Part shown: positions 30,068 through 41,469 of the stretch, in pieces
Layout: every line of letters starts with the position of its first letter
Position numbering within the stretch: the stretch's first letter is position 1
Assembly: GCF_014189455.1 (NCBI RefSeq)
Contig: NZ_CP050296.1
Location: forward strand, 1,302,001 to 1,366,000
Source of the DNA: Mesorhizobium huakuii
GTDB lineage: Bacteria; Pseudomonadota; Alphaproteobacteria; Rhizobiales; Rhizobiaceae
Direction: 5' to 3'
Length of the DNA stretch: 64,000 nt
Notes under the pieces: model-generated
What the model saw: the letters and a program-made list of their open reading frames with translations, nothing else
Databases searched by the model: none
What the model was told of the DNA's origin: nothing
Made by a program: the position numbers and the translations under genes

Positions 30068-31331
30068 CTAGGCTTCCAGCGCCTTTGCCGCGCGGTCAAG
30101 CAGCGCGCCGCGATCCGGCGCGAATCCCGCCTCGATCCATTCCGTTTCGAGGTTCTTGAGGATTTCGCCGAGCTTCGGCCCCGGCGTTGCGCCGAGCGCC
30201 GTCAGATCGGCGCCTTTCAGCGGAAACACCGGTTTTTCCCATTTGAGCGCGAAGGCCAGCAGTCGCGAAAAAGCCGCCGGCTTCGAGCAGCGCGTCATTG
30301 TTCTCGACGGCGCGCATGCGTGCGGCGGCAAGCGACAGCCGCAGCCGATCGACAAACCCTTGCCGCTCGCCGCGATAGAGCCTTTTTGCCAGTTCGCCCT
30401 CGGTCGTCTTCGGCTCGACGGTGGTGGCCAGTGCCCAGTGGCGCAAGCGGTCTGATTCCGCGGTCGAAAACCGGAGCCGCTCGGCCAGCGTCTTCATGCG
30501 CGCGGCATCCGGTGGCACGATCGCCTCCAGCCTGAGCAGCGGATCAGCCGCCCAGCCCAGATCCTTCTCGGCCTTGGCCAGCCCATGGATGGCGTCGATG
30601 CCCCATTTCTCGCTTTCCGGCAGCGCGGCGGTCAAGACACCGGCCTGCCGCATCCACAGCAGCGCCCGCGATGGGTCCGGCGCCGACAGAAGCTTCTTCA
30701 GCTCGGACCAGACGCGCTCCGCCGAGAGTTGGGCCAAGCCCTCCTTCAGCCTGGCGCAGGCCTTCAGCCCTTCGGCGTCCGGCCGGCCTTCGCCATACCA
30801 GGCGAAGAAGCGGAAAAAGCGCAGGATGCGCAGATAATCCTCGCGGATGCGCGCCTCCGCATCACCGATAAAGCGCAGCCGCCGCGCCTCGATGTCGGCG
30901 ATACCGCCGACCAGGTCTACGACGGCGCCATCCGCCTCGGAGTAGAGTGCATTGATGGTGAAGTCGCGCCGCTCGGCATCCAGCTTCCAGTCGCGCCCGA
31001 ACGACACTTTGGCGCGGCGGCCATCGGTCTCGACATCGGCGCGCAAGGTGGTGATTTCATAGGGCTTGCCGCCGGCGACCACCGTGATGGTGCCGTGCTC
31101 GATGCCGGTCGGCACCGGCTTGAAACCTTGCGCCTCTGCGCGGCGGATGGTTTCCTCAGGCAAACAGGTGGTGGCGATGTCAATATCGGCGACCGGCTGG
31201 CCCATCAGCGTGTTGCGTACGGCGCCGCCGGCTATGCGCACCTCTTCACCGCCTTCGGCCAGGGCGGCAAGCAGGCGCTGCAGATGCTTGTCGGCGAGCC
31301 AGTCGGCCCTGCCCGCGATCGAAACACTCAC
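30068..31331 (-). CDS. cca: CCA tRNA nucleotidyltransferase/poly(A) polymerase family, 3' frameshift
   Basis: Adds or repairs the CCA end of tRNA. The catalytic domain is intact: RIAGGAVRNTLMG, metal-binding DIDIATTCLP, and RRDFTINALYSEADG with the following helical body (IREDYLRILRFFRFFAWYG). It starts at a GTG that overlaps the NUDIX stop (GTGA). Near its end an extra base in a run of five A (30268-30272) shifts the frame; the corrected frame gives FSRLLAFALKWEKPVFPLKG and the normal end at 30068. Uncorrected, it ends at 30096 with an Arg-rich tail. Confidence 0.93.
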
Positions 31332-31963
31332 GCATAGAGCCTTTCATAGAGCGTGCGAATGATGCCTGCGGTGACGCCCCAGATGCGCCGGTCGCCATAG
31401 GGCATGTCGTAGAAGAACCATTCGAGATCGTTCCACATGCGGCTGTCGCGCTTATGGTTCACCGGGTCCATCAGGAAGCGCAGCGGCACTTCGAAGGCGG
31501 CATCGACCTCCTCAGCGTTCAAGGCCAGCTGGAAGCCGGGCTGCACGATGCCCAGCACCGGCGCGATGCGGTAGCCGCTGCCGGCGACGTAGTCGGGCAT
31601 GCGGCCGATGATCTCGATACGGTCCTGGCCGAGGCCGATCTCCTCGAAGGTCTCGCGCAGCGCCGCCGCCTCCGGGCTGGAGTCGGTGGAATCGATGGTG
31701 CCGCCGGGAAAGGCCACCTGCCCCGAATGGCTGCGCAGCTTTTCGGCCCGCTTGGTTAGCAGAACCGTCGCTTCGCCTTCATGGTCGACCACCGGGATCA
31801 GCACCGCCGCATTGCGCAGTGGCTTGCCCTGGTTGAGGCGCGGATGGCCTGGATTGAAACGATGGTCGCCATAGTCGTCGTCGGCATGCGCGTCCGGCTG
31901 CGCGGCGAAGCGCGCGCGAAAATCCGCCGATGAAAACGGCATTAGCGACACGCGGTCCATCAT
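31328..31963 (-). CDS. NUDIX hydrolase, CoA pyrophosphatase type
   Basis: A 211-residue NUDIX enzyme. The CoA-pyrophosphatase hallmark LRSHSGQVAFPGG leads into the NUDIX box (GTIDSTDSSPEAAALRETFE then EIGL), with the catalytic RETFEE. It likely cleaves coenzyme A or oxidised CoA to 4'-phosphopantetheine and 3',5'-ADP. ATG 31963 overlaps the preceding stop (ATGA), and its own stop overlaps cca, so it is the middle gene of a tightly coupled operon. Confidence 0.93.
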   Translation of the reverse strand: MMDRVSLMPFSSADFRARFAAQPDAHADDDYGDHRFNPGHPRLNQGKPLRNAAVLIPVVDHEGEATVLLTKRAEKLRSHSGQVAFPGGTIDSTDSSPEAAALRETFEEIGLGQDRIEIIGRMPDYVAGSGYRIAPVLGIVQPGFQLALNAEEVDAAFEVPLRFLMDPVNHKRDSRMWNDLEWFFYDMPYGDRRIWGVTAGIIRTLYERLYA

Positions 31964-32589
31964 ACGCTCAGCCGTTGCAACTGGTCCGCCGGCATAATCG
32001 GGAACACAGCACCCTTCGAGCGCACCGCGAACATCGTCTCGCCGCCGATCTCGACCTCCTCGCCATGCCCGACCAGTTCGTACATGACCGGCCGCCCCAC
32101 CAGCGCCTCCAGCCGGCCGCGCACCAGCACATAGGGCTTCAGGCCGCCGGTGTCGTGCTCGTCGACGAAGCGCAGCGGCCGTTCCGGCCCGGCCTCGACC
32201 ACATCGCCGACATTGGTGCGGAAGGTGATGATCTGTTCGTCGCCACTGCCCGAAACGTCCATTTCGACGGCGATGAACGGCGCATCGGCGACGCGGATGC
32301 CGACCTTTTCCACAGGCGTCACCAGATAGGTCCTGCCGTCGGCGTCCTTGCGCAGCACGGAGGAGAAAAGCTGCACCAAGGGCATGCGGCCGATCGGCGT
32401 ACCGAGATAGAACCAGGTGCCGTCGGCCTTGATCTCCATGTCGAGATCGCCGCAAAAGTCGGGATTCCAGCGATCCACGGGCGCCGCGCCCTTGCCGGCA
32501 CGCGCCGCGCGCGAGATCAGCGCTTCCAGGCCGCGCGCCTCGGTTGCCTGCGTAAGGCTTTGTTGGCGATGTTCGTCGTGTTCCGTCAT
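31960..32589 (-). CDS. DUF1285 domain-containing protein
   Basis: A 209-residue protein of the DUF1285 family (PVDRWNPDFCGDLDMEIKAD, TYLVTPVEKVGIRVADAPFI, VDEHDTGGLKPYVLVRGRLE). The family is conserved in proteobacteria as a small two-domain protein without known activity. ATG 32589 is taken as the start; GTG 32595 two codons upstream is equally possible. It is the first gene of the DUF1285-NUDIX-cca operon, which is divergent from the moxR operon. Confidence 0.9.
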   Translation of the reverse strand: MTEHDEHRQQSLTQATEARGLEALISRAARAGKGAAPVDRWNPDFCGDLDMEIKADGTWFYLGTPIGRMPLVQLFSSVLRKDADGRTYLVTPVEKVGIRVADAPFIAVEMDVSGSGDEQIITFRTNVGDVVEAGPERPLRFVDEHDTGGLKPYVLVRGRLEALVGRPVMYELVGHGEEVEIGGETMFAVRSKGAVFPIMPADQLQRLSV

Positions 32590-32730
32590 CGTCACGAAAT
32601 AGTCACTGTTGTTCCGCTTGTCAGCCTAAGTCTGTGATTTAAGTTCGACCATAGGCGCTACGCGAGGCCGAATCGCGGCAACCTATGATATGGTGCAGGC
32701 TGGTATTTCCAACCAAAGGGATCGAGCCGA

Positions 32731-33735
<1,005 letters not shown>

Positions 33736-33736
<1 letters not shown>

Positions 33737-34677
33737 TGGCGCGCATCGGCGAGGTCCAGGCTCCGGCAGCGACGCGCGACGCGCTCGCCCGTGGCCGGTT
33801 GCGGGCTTCGCTTGTACCCGACCTGCTGGTCGAGGCGCGCCGCATCGTCAACACGGTGATCGCCGGCTGGCATGGCCGCCGCAAACGCGGCATCGGCGAG
33901 AATTTCTGGCAGTTCCGGCCCTATGTCGAAGGCGATTCCTCGCGCATCGACTGGCGCCGCTCGGCCCGCGACGACCACACCTATGTGCGCGACCGCGAAT
34001 GGGAAGCCGCCCATACGGTGTGGCTGTGGGCCGACCCCTCGCCGTCCATGCTCTACAAATCGACCGGTGCCAGCGTTTCCAAGCAATCGCGCGCGCTGGT
34101 GCTGGCGCTGGCCATGGCCGAATTGCTGTCGCGCAGCGGCGAGCGCATCGCCTGGCCGGGCCTGACCGATCCGTTCACCGCCCGCAACGGCGCCGAGCGC
34201 ATCGCAGCTCAGCTGATGCATGCCGGCGAACTGCCGGCAAAGCCTGACCTCACGGACATCAGGCGCTTCTGCGACATCGTCATCGCCAGCGATTTCCTCG
34301 ATCCGGTCGAAGAGACGATGGAATGGCTCGACGTGCTCGCCCGCCACGGCGTGCGCGCACATCTGATCGAGGTCGCCGACCCGGCCGAGGAAACCTTCCC
34401 CTATGCCGGCCGCACCGAGTTCACCGATCCCGAGACCGGCGACAAGCTGACTGCCGGACGCGCCGAAATGCTCGGCGACGAATACCGCCTGCTCTACACC
34501 GCCCGTCGTCAGGAACTGGCCGCCTGGTGCAAGCGGCTCGGCTGGAGTTTTACCGTCAACCACACCGATCGGCTCGCGTCCGACGCGCTGGTGCGCCTGC
34601 ACATGGCAATGACCGCCGATGGCGGCTATGCCGGTAGCGGTCGTACCCGTCAGTTCGGAAAGGTGGTCGGCGCATGA
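33736..34677 (+). CDS. DUF58 domain-containing protein
   Basis: A 313-residue soluble protein. The DUF58 signature ENFWQFRPYVEGDSSRIDWR and VRDREWEAAHTVWLWADPS lead into a degenerate vWA-like fold (PSPSMLY). Members partner with MoxR ATPases and Bat proteins in envelope-stress or complex-assembly roles. ATG 33736 overlaps the moxR stop (TGATG), and the gene's own stop overlaps the next start by four bases, so the set is translationally coupled. Confidence 0.93.
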
Positions 34678-37493
34678 GCTGGCTGACGCTCTCCTTTGGC
34701 GCTCCCATGGTGCTGTGGGGCCTGCTGGCGCTGCCGGTGATCTGGTGGCTGCTGAGGCTGACGCCACCCAAGCCGCAGGCCGAGATCTTTCCGCCGCTGA
34801 AGATCCTGGCGCGCGTGCTGAAGCGCGAGGAGACGCCGCATCAAAGCCCCTGGTGGCTGACGCTGCTCAGGCTGCTGATGGCGGGCCTCGTCGTCGCGGC
34901 GCTGGCCGAACCGGTCTTCAACCCGCGCGAAAAATTGCCGGCCGAAGGTGCGGCCCTTGCGCTGGTCATCGACAATGACTGGGCAAGCGCGGCCGACTGG
35001 AACAAGCGCGTCGCCACCGCCGAGCGGCTGATCAAGGACGCCGGCTCGAACGGCGTGCCGGTCATCATCGCCTTCACCGCCGAAAGGGCCAATGCCGAGA
35101 TCGGCCCCTTCGATGCCGCCGCTGCCCTCGACCGGCTGCGCGCCGCCAAGCCGCGGCCGATCCCCACCGACCGGCCCGCCGTCTATGCCCGTGTCGCCGG
35201 CGTGCTGGAAACCTTGCCCGGCGCCAGCGTCGCCGTGCTGGCCGACGGCCTCGCGGCCAAGGGCGACGAAGCCGCCTTCAACACACTGTTGTCGAAAAAT
35301 GCCGCTCGCGTCGTGTGGGTTACCACTGAGCGGCTTTCGCTGACCGGGCTAACCGCCGCCGAGAACCAGGTCGACGGTTTTGCGCTCACCGCCATCCGTG
35401 CGCCGGGCGATCCGGCGCCGGCACAGGTCACCGCCGGCGCCTTCGACGACAAGGGCCGCCGCATCGCCGATGCGACGCTGACCTTCGCACCTGGTGAAGC
35501 CACCGCCACCGGCACGATGGCGGTGCCGTTCGAACTGCGCAACGATTTCGCCTCGATAGCGCTCGACGGCGAGCGCCAGGCGGGTGCGGTGCGCGTGCTC
35601 GACGAAAGCTCCAAGCGCCGCCGCGTCGGACTTTTGTCGCAGGCCGAGGCCGACCGGGCGCAGCCGCTTCTGTCGCCGCTCTACTACATCAGGCGGGCGC
35701 TGCAGCCCTTCGCCGACCTGGTTGAACCCTCCAGCGCCGATCTCGCCGACGCCATCCCGCAGATCCTCGACCAGAAGCCGGCGATGATCATCATGGCCGA
35801 CATCGGCACCATTCCGGCACAGGTCCGGCAAAGGCTGGTCGACTGGGTCGACAATGGCGGCACGCTGGTGCGTTTCGCCGGCTCGCGGCTGGCCGCCGCC
35901 GGCAATGACGACGATCTGCTGCCGGTTCGCCTGCGCACTGGCGAGCGTTCGCTCGGCGGCGCGCTGTCATGGACATCGCCGCAGCCGGTCACCGAATTTC
36001 CCAAGGCCGGTCCCTTCGCCGACTTGGCACCGCCCACCGAGGTGACAGTAAGCAGGCAGGTGCTGGCCGAGCCGACACCCGACATCGTCGAGCGCACCTG
36101 GGCCGCACTTGCCGATGGCACGCCGCTGGTCACCGGGCTGAAGAAAGGCAAGGGCACGCTGGTGCTGTTCCACGTCACGCCCGAGGCGACCTGGTCGAAC
36201 CTGCCGATTTCGGGCAGCTTCGTCGAGATGCTGCGCCGCATCGTCCAGCTGTCGCGCAACCAGGGCGCGGCGATCGCCAATGCCGAAGCAGCCGCCACGT
36301 CGCTGGCGCCCTACCGCATGATCGCGGCAGACGGCTCGTTGGTTCCGCCGACGCCGGATGCAAGGCCGCTGGTGCCGGGCGCCGGCGCGCCGGTGACCTT
36401 CGAGAACCCGCCCGGCCTCTACGGCTCCGAGACCGGCGTCTTCGCCCACAATCTGCTCGATGCCGCGAGCACGTTCGCGCCTCTGGCGCGCCCGCAGATC
36501 GCGGTGCCGGTCACCACGATCCAATACGCCTTCGACGAATCCCGCAACCTGAAAGGTTCGCTGGTCGCGGCCGCCCTGGTGCTGATGCTGCTCGACACGC
36601 TGGCGGTGTTCTGGATGGGCGGCTTGTTTTCGCGCCGGCCGCGCCGCGCCGGTGCGGTGACCACCACCGCAGCGGTGCTGATTGCGCTTGGCGCACTGTT
36701 CGGCCATGCCGATTTCGCCCGCGCCGACGATGCCAAGCCGGGCGACGAGGCGGCCATCACGGCGATCTCGAAGACCCGTATCGCCTACGTGCTGACCGGG
36801 GTACCGGGCGACGATTCGATCAGCCGCGCCGGGCTCGAAGGCCTGACCCGCTTCCTGATCGAGAAGACCGCGCTGGAACCCGGCGCACCGGCCGGCGTCG
36901 ACATTGCGAAGGACGAACTGTCGTTCTATCCGCTGATCTACTGGCCGATCGATCCGGCCGCCCCGATGCCGAGCCAGGCGGCGATCGCCCGCATCGACGC
37001 CTATATGCAGCAAGGCGGCACGGTGCTGTTCGACACGCGCGACCAGTTCGCCAACGGCATCGGCGCCGATTCCACCAGCCCGGCCACCGAGCGGCTGCGC
37101 GACATCCTCGGCAACCTCAACGTACCGCCGCTGGAGCCGGTGCCGTCGGACCACGTGCTGACCAAGTCCTTCTTCATCTTGCCCGAATTTCCCGGCCGCT
37201 TCGCTGGCAGCCCGCTCTGGGTCGAGGCCTCGCTCGACGCCAGCAACACCGACAACCGGCCGGTGCGCACCGGCGACGGCGTGTCGCCGATCATGATCAC
37301 CGCCAATGATTTCGCCGGCGCATGGGCGGTCGACGAGAATGGCGACCCGCTGCTGCCGACCGTGCCGGCCGACCCGATGCAGCGCATCTACGCGCTGCGC
37401 GCCGGCGTCAACATCATGATGTACATGCTGACCGGCAACTACAAATCCGACCAGGTGCACGTCCCCATTCTGCTCGAACGGCTGGGGCAGTAA
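34674..37493 (+). CDS. BatA/DUF4159 domain membrane protein
   Basis: A 939-residue inner-membrane protein. The N-terminal BatA-type region has two hydrophobic helices (PMVLWGLLALPVIWWLLR and a second near 60-80). A large periplasmic or cytoplasmic part follows, with another helix pair around 625-690 (LVAAALVLMLLDTLAVFWMG), and then a DUF4159 domain (DELSFYPLIYWPIDP, QQGGTVLFDTRDQF). Its length and arrangement match a family conserved in alphaproteobacteria beside moxR and DUF58. The start overlaps the DUF58 gene. The molecular role is unknown. Confidence 0.9.
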   Translation: MSWLTLSFGAPMVLWGLLALPVIWWLLRLTPPKPQAEIFPPLKILARVLKREETPHQSPWWLTLLRLLMAGLVVAALAEPVFNPREKLPAEGAALALVIDNDWASAADWNKRVATAERLIKDAGSNGVPVIIAFTAERANAEIGPFDAAAALDRLRAAKPRPIPTDRPAVYARVAGVLETLPGASVAVLADGLAAKGDEAAFNTLLSKNAARVVWVTTERLSLTGLTAAENQVDGFALTAIRAPGDPAPAQVTAGAFDDKGRRIADATLTFAPGEATATGTMAVPFELRNDFASIALDGERQAGAVRVLDESSKRRRVGLLSQAEADRAQPLLSPLYYIRRALQPFADLVEPSSADLADAIPQILDQKPAMIIMADIGTIPAQVRQRLVDWVDNGGTLVRFAGSRLAAAGNDDDLLPVRLRTGERSLGGALSWTSPQPVTEFPKAGPFADLAPPTEVTVSRQVLAEPTPDIVERTWAALADGTPLVTGLKKGKGTLVLFHVTPEATWSNLPISGSFVEMLRRIVQLSRNQGAAIANAEAAATSLAPYRMIAADGSLVPPTPDARPLVPGAGAPVTFENPPGLYGSETGVFAHNLLDAASTFAPLARPQIAVPVTTIQYAFDESRNLKGSLVAAALVLMLLDTLAVFWMGGLFSRRPRRAGAVTTTAAVLIALGALFGHADFARADDAKPGDEAAITAISKTRIAYVLTGVPGDDSISRAGLEGLTRFLIEKTALEPGAPAGVDIAKDELSFYPLIYWPIDPAAPMPSQAAIARIDAYMQQGGTVLFDTRDQFANGIGADSTSPATERLRDILGNLNVPPLEPVPSDHVLTKSFFILPEFPGRFAGSPLWVEASLDASNTDNRPVRTGDGVSPIMITANDFAGAWAVDENGDPLLPTVPADPMQRIYALRAGVNIMMYMLTGNYKSDQVHVPILLERLGQ

Positions 37494-37496
37494 GGC

Positions 37497-39576
37497 ATGA
37501 ACTGGTCAATTTCTTTCGAACCGCTGATCTCCTGGCCGCAGCTCGCTTTGGTGCTGGTGCCGCTAGCGCTGCTGGCGCTTGTCGGCCTGTGGTTTCGCCA
37601 GCGCGGCGGCGTCCTGCGCTTCGTCGCCCTGCTGGCGCTTGCCGCCGCTCTGTTCAACCCGGTGTTCCTCAATGAGGAGCGCGAGCCGCTGAAGAGTGTC
37701 GTTGCGCTGATCGTCGACCGCAGCCAGAGCCAGGATATCGGCGACCGCACCAAACAGACCGATGAGGCGGTGGCCGGGCTGCAGCAGCGTCTTGGCCGCT
37801 TCAAGCAATTCGATGTCCGCGTCGTCGAGGCCGGCAAGTCCGACGCCGCCGAGGAACGTACAGAGACGCGGCTGTTCGGCGCGCTGGAAGGCGCCTTCCG
37901 CGACGTGCCGCCGTCGCGCATCGGCGGCGCCATCATGATCACCGATGGCGAGGTGCATGACGCGCCTCCCGGCGCGCCCGACTTCAACGCGCCGCTGCAC
38001 GCTTTGATCACCGGCAATGACCACGAAAAGGACCGTCGCATCCGCTTCGAGAACGCGCCGCGCTTCGGCATCGTCGGCAAGCCGCTCGACATGACCTATC
38101 GTGTCATCTCGACCGAAAACGAGACCGGTCCGGTCGATGTGCGCGTCTCCGTCAATGGCGAGCAGGTCTCGGTCGAGCATGCCACCGTCGGCCAGGCGAT
38201 GCCACTGCAGGTGACCATTCCGGGCGCCGGCCGCAACATCATCGAACTCGCCATCGACCGCGAACCCGGCGAACTCACCGACACCAACAACCGCGCCATC
38301 GCGCTGGTCGACGGCATCCGCGAGAATCTGCGTGTGCTGCTCGTTTCGGGCGAACCGCATGCGGGCGAGCGCACCTGGCGCAATCTTTTTGAAGTCCGAC
38401 GCCTCGGTCGATCTCGTCCACTTCACCATTCTGCGGCCGCCGGAGAAGCAGGACGGCACGCCGATCAATGAATTGTCGCTGATCGCCTTCCCGACGCGCG
38501 AGCTTTTTGTCGAGAAGATCAAGGATTTCGACCTCATCATTTTCGACCGCTACCAGCACCGCGACGTGCTGCCGATCCTCTATTACGACTACATCTCCGA
38601 ATATGTCGAAAAGGGCGGCGCGCTGCTGATCGCCGCCGGCCCCGAATATGCCGGCGAGGCTTCGATCGCGCGCACGCCGCTGATGTCGGCCCTGCCGGCC
38701 ATGCCGACAGGCGAGGTGGTCGAAAAGGCCTTCTATCCGCGCCTCACCGACCTCGGCCAGCGTCATCCGGTGACGCGCGGCCTCGATGGTTCGGCCACCG
38801 AGCCGCCGCACTGGAGCCGCTGGTTCCGCACCATCGGCGTGCAGAACCCGCAGGGCGAAGTGGTGATGAAGGGTGCCGACAACCGGCCCCTGCTGCTGCT
38901 CGACCGCAAGGGCGAAGGCCGTGTCGGCATGCTCCTGTCCGACCAGGGCTGGCTGTGGGCGCGCGGCTTCGAGGGCGGTGGTCCGCATGTCCAGCTCTAC
39001 CGGCGCATCGCCCACTGGCTGATGAAGGAGCCCGAGCTCGAGGAAGAGCGGCTGACCGCCGAGGGGCGCGGCATGGTGCTGGAGATCCGCCGCCAGACGA
39101 TGGCCGACGATCCAGGCACGGCGCAGATCATCACCCCTTCCGGCAAGACGGTGACCGTCAAGCTCGACAAATCCGAGCCCGGCGTCTTCCTCGGCAGTGT
39201 CCAGACCAACGAGATCGGCCTCTTCCAGGTCGCCAATGGCGATCTCACCGCGCTCGCCCATGTCGGGCCGGTCAATGCGCCGGAATTCGCCGACGTCATC
39301 TCCACCGAAAACCTGCTGAGGGCACCGATGGAAGCCACCGGCGGCAGCGTGCGCCGGCTGGCCTCGTCCACGGCTCTTGGCAGCGACGTGACGCTGCCCT
39401 CCATCGTGCCGGTGCGCTCGGCCGGCGAGGCCGCCGGCAGCGACTGGATCGGCCTGCGCACCACCGACGACAGCGTGCTGAAGGCCGTCTCGCGCGTGCC
39501 CCTGTTCGGCGGCTTCCTCGGCCTCGGCCTGCTGCTCCTGGCGATGGGCTCGATGTGGTACCGCGAGGGAAGATAG
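37497..39576 (+). pseudogene. vWA/glutamine-amidotransferase-like membrane protein, frameshifted
   Basis: The intended product is about 692 residues: two N-terminal transmembrane helices, a vWA-like domain with a MIDAS-type D-x-S-x-S (DRSQS, Asp74-Ser78), a class I amidotransferase-like region (FDLIIFDRYQHRDVLPILYY) and a C-terminal helix (LFGGFLGLGLLLLAMGSMWY). A run of five T at 38386-38390 has one extra base; removing it joins RTWRNL to LKSDASVDLVHFTILRPP. It is three bases after the BatA/DUF4159 gene and closes the MoxR operon. The shift is more likely a sequencing error than decay. Confidence 0.88.
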
Positions 39577-39585
39577 CAAAGGCCG

Positions 39586-39885
39586 ATGAGGTATCGTCTC
39601 GTTTTACAGTGGTCATCAGTCGAGGACTATGACGCCATGATCTCGCTTGAAAATTCATTGATCGAAGGTTTGCCGGAAGGCGAGATTGACGGGCACGACT
39701 TCGGATCGGGTGAGTTCAATATTTTCATCCGAACAAACAACCCATTGAAATCATTCGAGAGGTTAAAGAAGATTCTCGAATCTGATGAGATGTTGGACAA
39801 CGTCAGAGCCGCATATCGCGATGTCGAAAGCGAAGAGTATACGGTCGTCTGGCCAACCTCTTTGAGAGATTTCAAGGTTCTATGA
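39586..39885 (+). CDS. small acidic hypothetical protein
   Basis: A 99-residue acidic protein without signal peptide (LENSLIEGLPEGEIDGHDFG, IFIRTNNPLKSFERLKKILE, then a terminal EEYTVVWP). The pattern suggests a small alpha/beta fold. No function is assigned. AAAGG precedes the ATG. The gene is visibly less GC-rich than its neighbours and sits nine bases after the vWA gene, so it may be a late insertion at the operon's end. Small acidic proteins of this kind can be immunity proteins, but no toxin is seen nearby. Confidence 0.75.
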   Translation: MRYRLVLQWSSVEDYDAMISLENSLIEGLPEGEIDGHDFGSGEFNIFIRTNNPLKSFERLKKILESDEMLDNVRAAYRDVESEEYTVVWPTSLRDFKVL

Positions 39886-39912
39886 TTCATCGCCCTAAGG
39901 GCGACCACTCCT

Positions 39913-40218
39913 CTACTCCTCCGGCTCTGTCGTGAACAGCAGCGGGTAGCCTTTGGCCTTGCCGGCGTCGGTCGCCCGCGTCGCCTTGGTTTCGGCGACA
40001 TCCCTGGTGAACACCGCAACCACGCAGACGCCGCGGCGGTGCGCGGTGATCATGATGCGGTGCGCCTGGTCCTCGCTGAGCTTGAACTCGCCCTTCAGCA
40101 CCGTGACGACGAATTCGCGCGGCGTGAAATCGTCATTGATGAGGATGACTTTGTAGAGCTTCGGCCGCTCGGTCTGCGGCTTGACCTTGGTACGCGGTTT
40201 TGTGGTGATTTCTGGCAT
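39913..40218 (-). CDS. clpS: ATP-dependent Clp protease adaptor ClpS
   Basis: A 101-residue adaptor that delivers N-degron substrates to ClpAP. The conserved core is complete: LYKVILINDDFTPREFVVTV (substrate pocket Asn-Asp), AHRRGVCVVAVFTRDVAETK and the C-terminal FTTEPEE. ATG 40218 gives the usual short N-terminal extension; an open frame continues to 40287. Rhizobia often carry two ClpS paralogues; which one this is cannot be decided here. No clpA is in the window. Confidence 0.95.
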   Translation of the reverse strand: MPEITTKPRTKVKPQTERPKLYKVILINDDFTPREFVVTVLKGEFKLSEDQAHRIMITAHRRGVCVVAVFTRDVAETKATRATDAGKAKGYPLLFTTEPEE

Positions 40219-40355
40219 CGGAACCGACAGTTTCGCGATCGACGGCGGGCGCCATGCATTTTGCCAGACGTCAAACCGATCGTCCATTTTGATTGACGCG
40301 CAAGCTGGGTCGAGCGCGGCGCTTCACAATCATGTGGGCAATCGCTGGCCGCGGT

Positions 40356-40667
40356 TCAACGGTCGAGATTGGGACGTAGGCGATTGCCGCTGGGATTGGC
40401 CCGGCGTTCCAGCCATGCCGCGATCGGCCATCCGGCAATGCAGATCAGCGTCACGGCGAGAAGCACGATCAGCAGCCACGCCTGGACAGGCGTGATGTAG
40501 TCCCAGTTGCTGGAAATTATCGGCGCGAACAGCGAGGGCTCGGTGCGGCCACTGGCGGGGTCGGGCACGGGGCTAGCGGTGAGCAGAATCAGCACCCTGG
40601 CGACACCGGTGGCAACCAGGCCGCCAATCACCATCGAACGCAAAATGGACGAAAGCCGCTTCTTCAT
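40356..40667 (-). CDS. small two-helix membrane protein of unknown function
   Basis: A 103-residue protein with a basic start (MKKRLSSILRS) and two transmembrane segments (MVIGGLVATGVARVLILLTA near 12-31 and WLLIVLLAVTLICIAGWPIA near 65-85), ending in a basic Arg/Asn tail. The loop between is Pro/Ser-rich. No family is recognised. ATG 40667 fits the membrane pattern; an earlier ATG at 40697 adds ten basic residues. Confidence 0.72.
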   Translation of the reverse strand: MKKRLSSILRSMVIGGLVATGVARVLILLTASPVPDPASGRTEPSLFAPIISSNWDYITPVQAWLLIVLLAVTLICIAGWPIAAWLERRANPSGNRLRPNLDR

Positions 40668-40825
40668 GCGGATTGTCCTACATGGCCGGCGTTGCAAACG
40701 GGTTAAGCATGATCGAGATGCGCGGCTGGAAAGCGCCGGTATTCAGTTCGACCATGCATTCGGCAGAAGGCCGCCCCAGCCGGTTGCGGCTGGAACGGCC
40801 TTGCTAGAACTGACCTCGAAGCTGA

Positions 40826-41132
40826 TCAGGGCTTCTTCGGAGCAGCCTTCGGGGCCGCCGCGGCGGGGGCCGCCGCTGCGGGGGGCTGCCTTGGCGGGAG
40901 CCTTCTTGACCGGGCACTTGTGCTTCTTGGTCACCTTGCAGACGGCCTTCTTGGCGACCTTCTTCGGAGCAGCCTTGGCCGGAGCGGTGGTCGTCGCGGC
41001 AGCGGCCGGAGCGGTGGTCGTGGTGGCAGCAGCCGGGGCAGCGGTCGTGGTGGCGGCAGCGTTGCCGAGAGCCGGCATCGAGAAGGCAAGAGCAACGGAG
41101 AGACCGAGGGCCGACAGGAGGGACTTTTTCAT
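40826..41132 (-). CDS. Ala/Thr/Lys-rich exported protein, 3' frameshift
   Basis: About 101 residues intended: signal peptide (KKSLLSALGLSVALAFSMPA) and a low-complexity mature part of Ala/Thr/Pro then Lys-rich sequence with two Cys (VCKVTKKHKCPVKKAPA). A run of six G (40880-40885; C on the coding strand) shifts the frame; with one base fewer, the tail stays Ala/Pro/Lys-rich and ends PKKP at 40826, whereas the uncorrected frame runs to 40743 with unrelated sequence. Such proteins are common, function-unknown envelope proteins in rhizobia. Confidence 0.78.
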
Positions 41133-41169
41133 GGCTTCATTTCCTTTTTATGCGGGTCGATTTTGAGCG

Positions 41170-41469
41170 TCACTGGACCGGGTCATTCGGTGTCACTCCA
41201 AGCAGCTTCAAAGCGTTGGCGAGCATCCGGATGCCCTGTGCCTGTTTCTTGGCGGCACAATACCGGTTGCCCTTTCTCTGAAGTGCCTTTGCCGCGGTGA
41301 CCTGCGTTGCCGTGGCATGGGTTTCGAGGGCTTCATCAAATTGGTGGCTGAGATTGGCGCACCGTTCGCTCCGGGTCAGTGGCGCCTTTGCGTTTGATTG
41401 TCCTGCAGCGGCAGTGACCAGGCCAAGGCCCAGCAACGCACCCAACAAACTGATCGACAACCTTGGCAT
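41170..41469 (-). CDS. hypothetical exported protein
   Basis: A 99-residue protein with a signal peptide (MPRLSISLLGALLGLGLVTA, cleavage near AAAGQ) and a mature helical domain with two Cys (ERCANLSHQFDEALE and NRYCAAKKQAQGIRML). No family is named. ATG 41469 is chosen as the signal peptide start. It lies upstream of the Ala/Lys-rich exported protein on the same strand and is divergent from the two-component system. Confidence 0.75.
   Translation of the reverse strand: MPRLSISLLGALLGLGLVTAAAGQSNAKAPLTRSERCANLSHQFDEALETHATATQVTAAKALQRKGNRYCAAKKQAQGIRMLANALKLLGVTPNDPVQ

Noticed and set aside
35967..37460. A 497-codon minus-strand open frame opposite the BatA/DUF4159 gene
   Set aside because: Antisense shadow of a well supported operon gene; no ribosome site and shadow-type composition.
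40980..41070. Tandem repeat of Ala/Thr-coding units
   Set aside because: The periodic sequence is explained by low-complexity coding in the exported Ala/Thr-rich protein and is not an independent repeat array.
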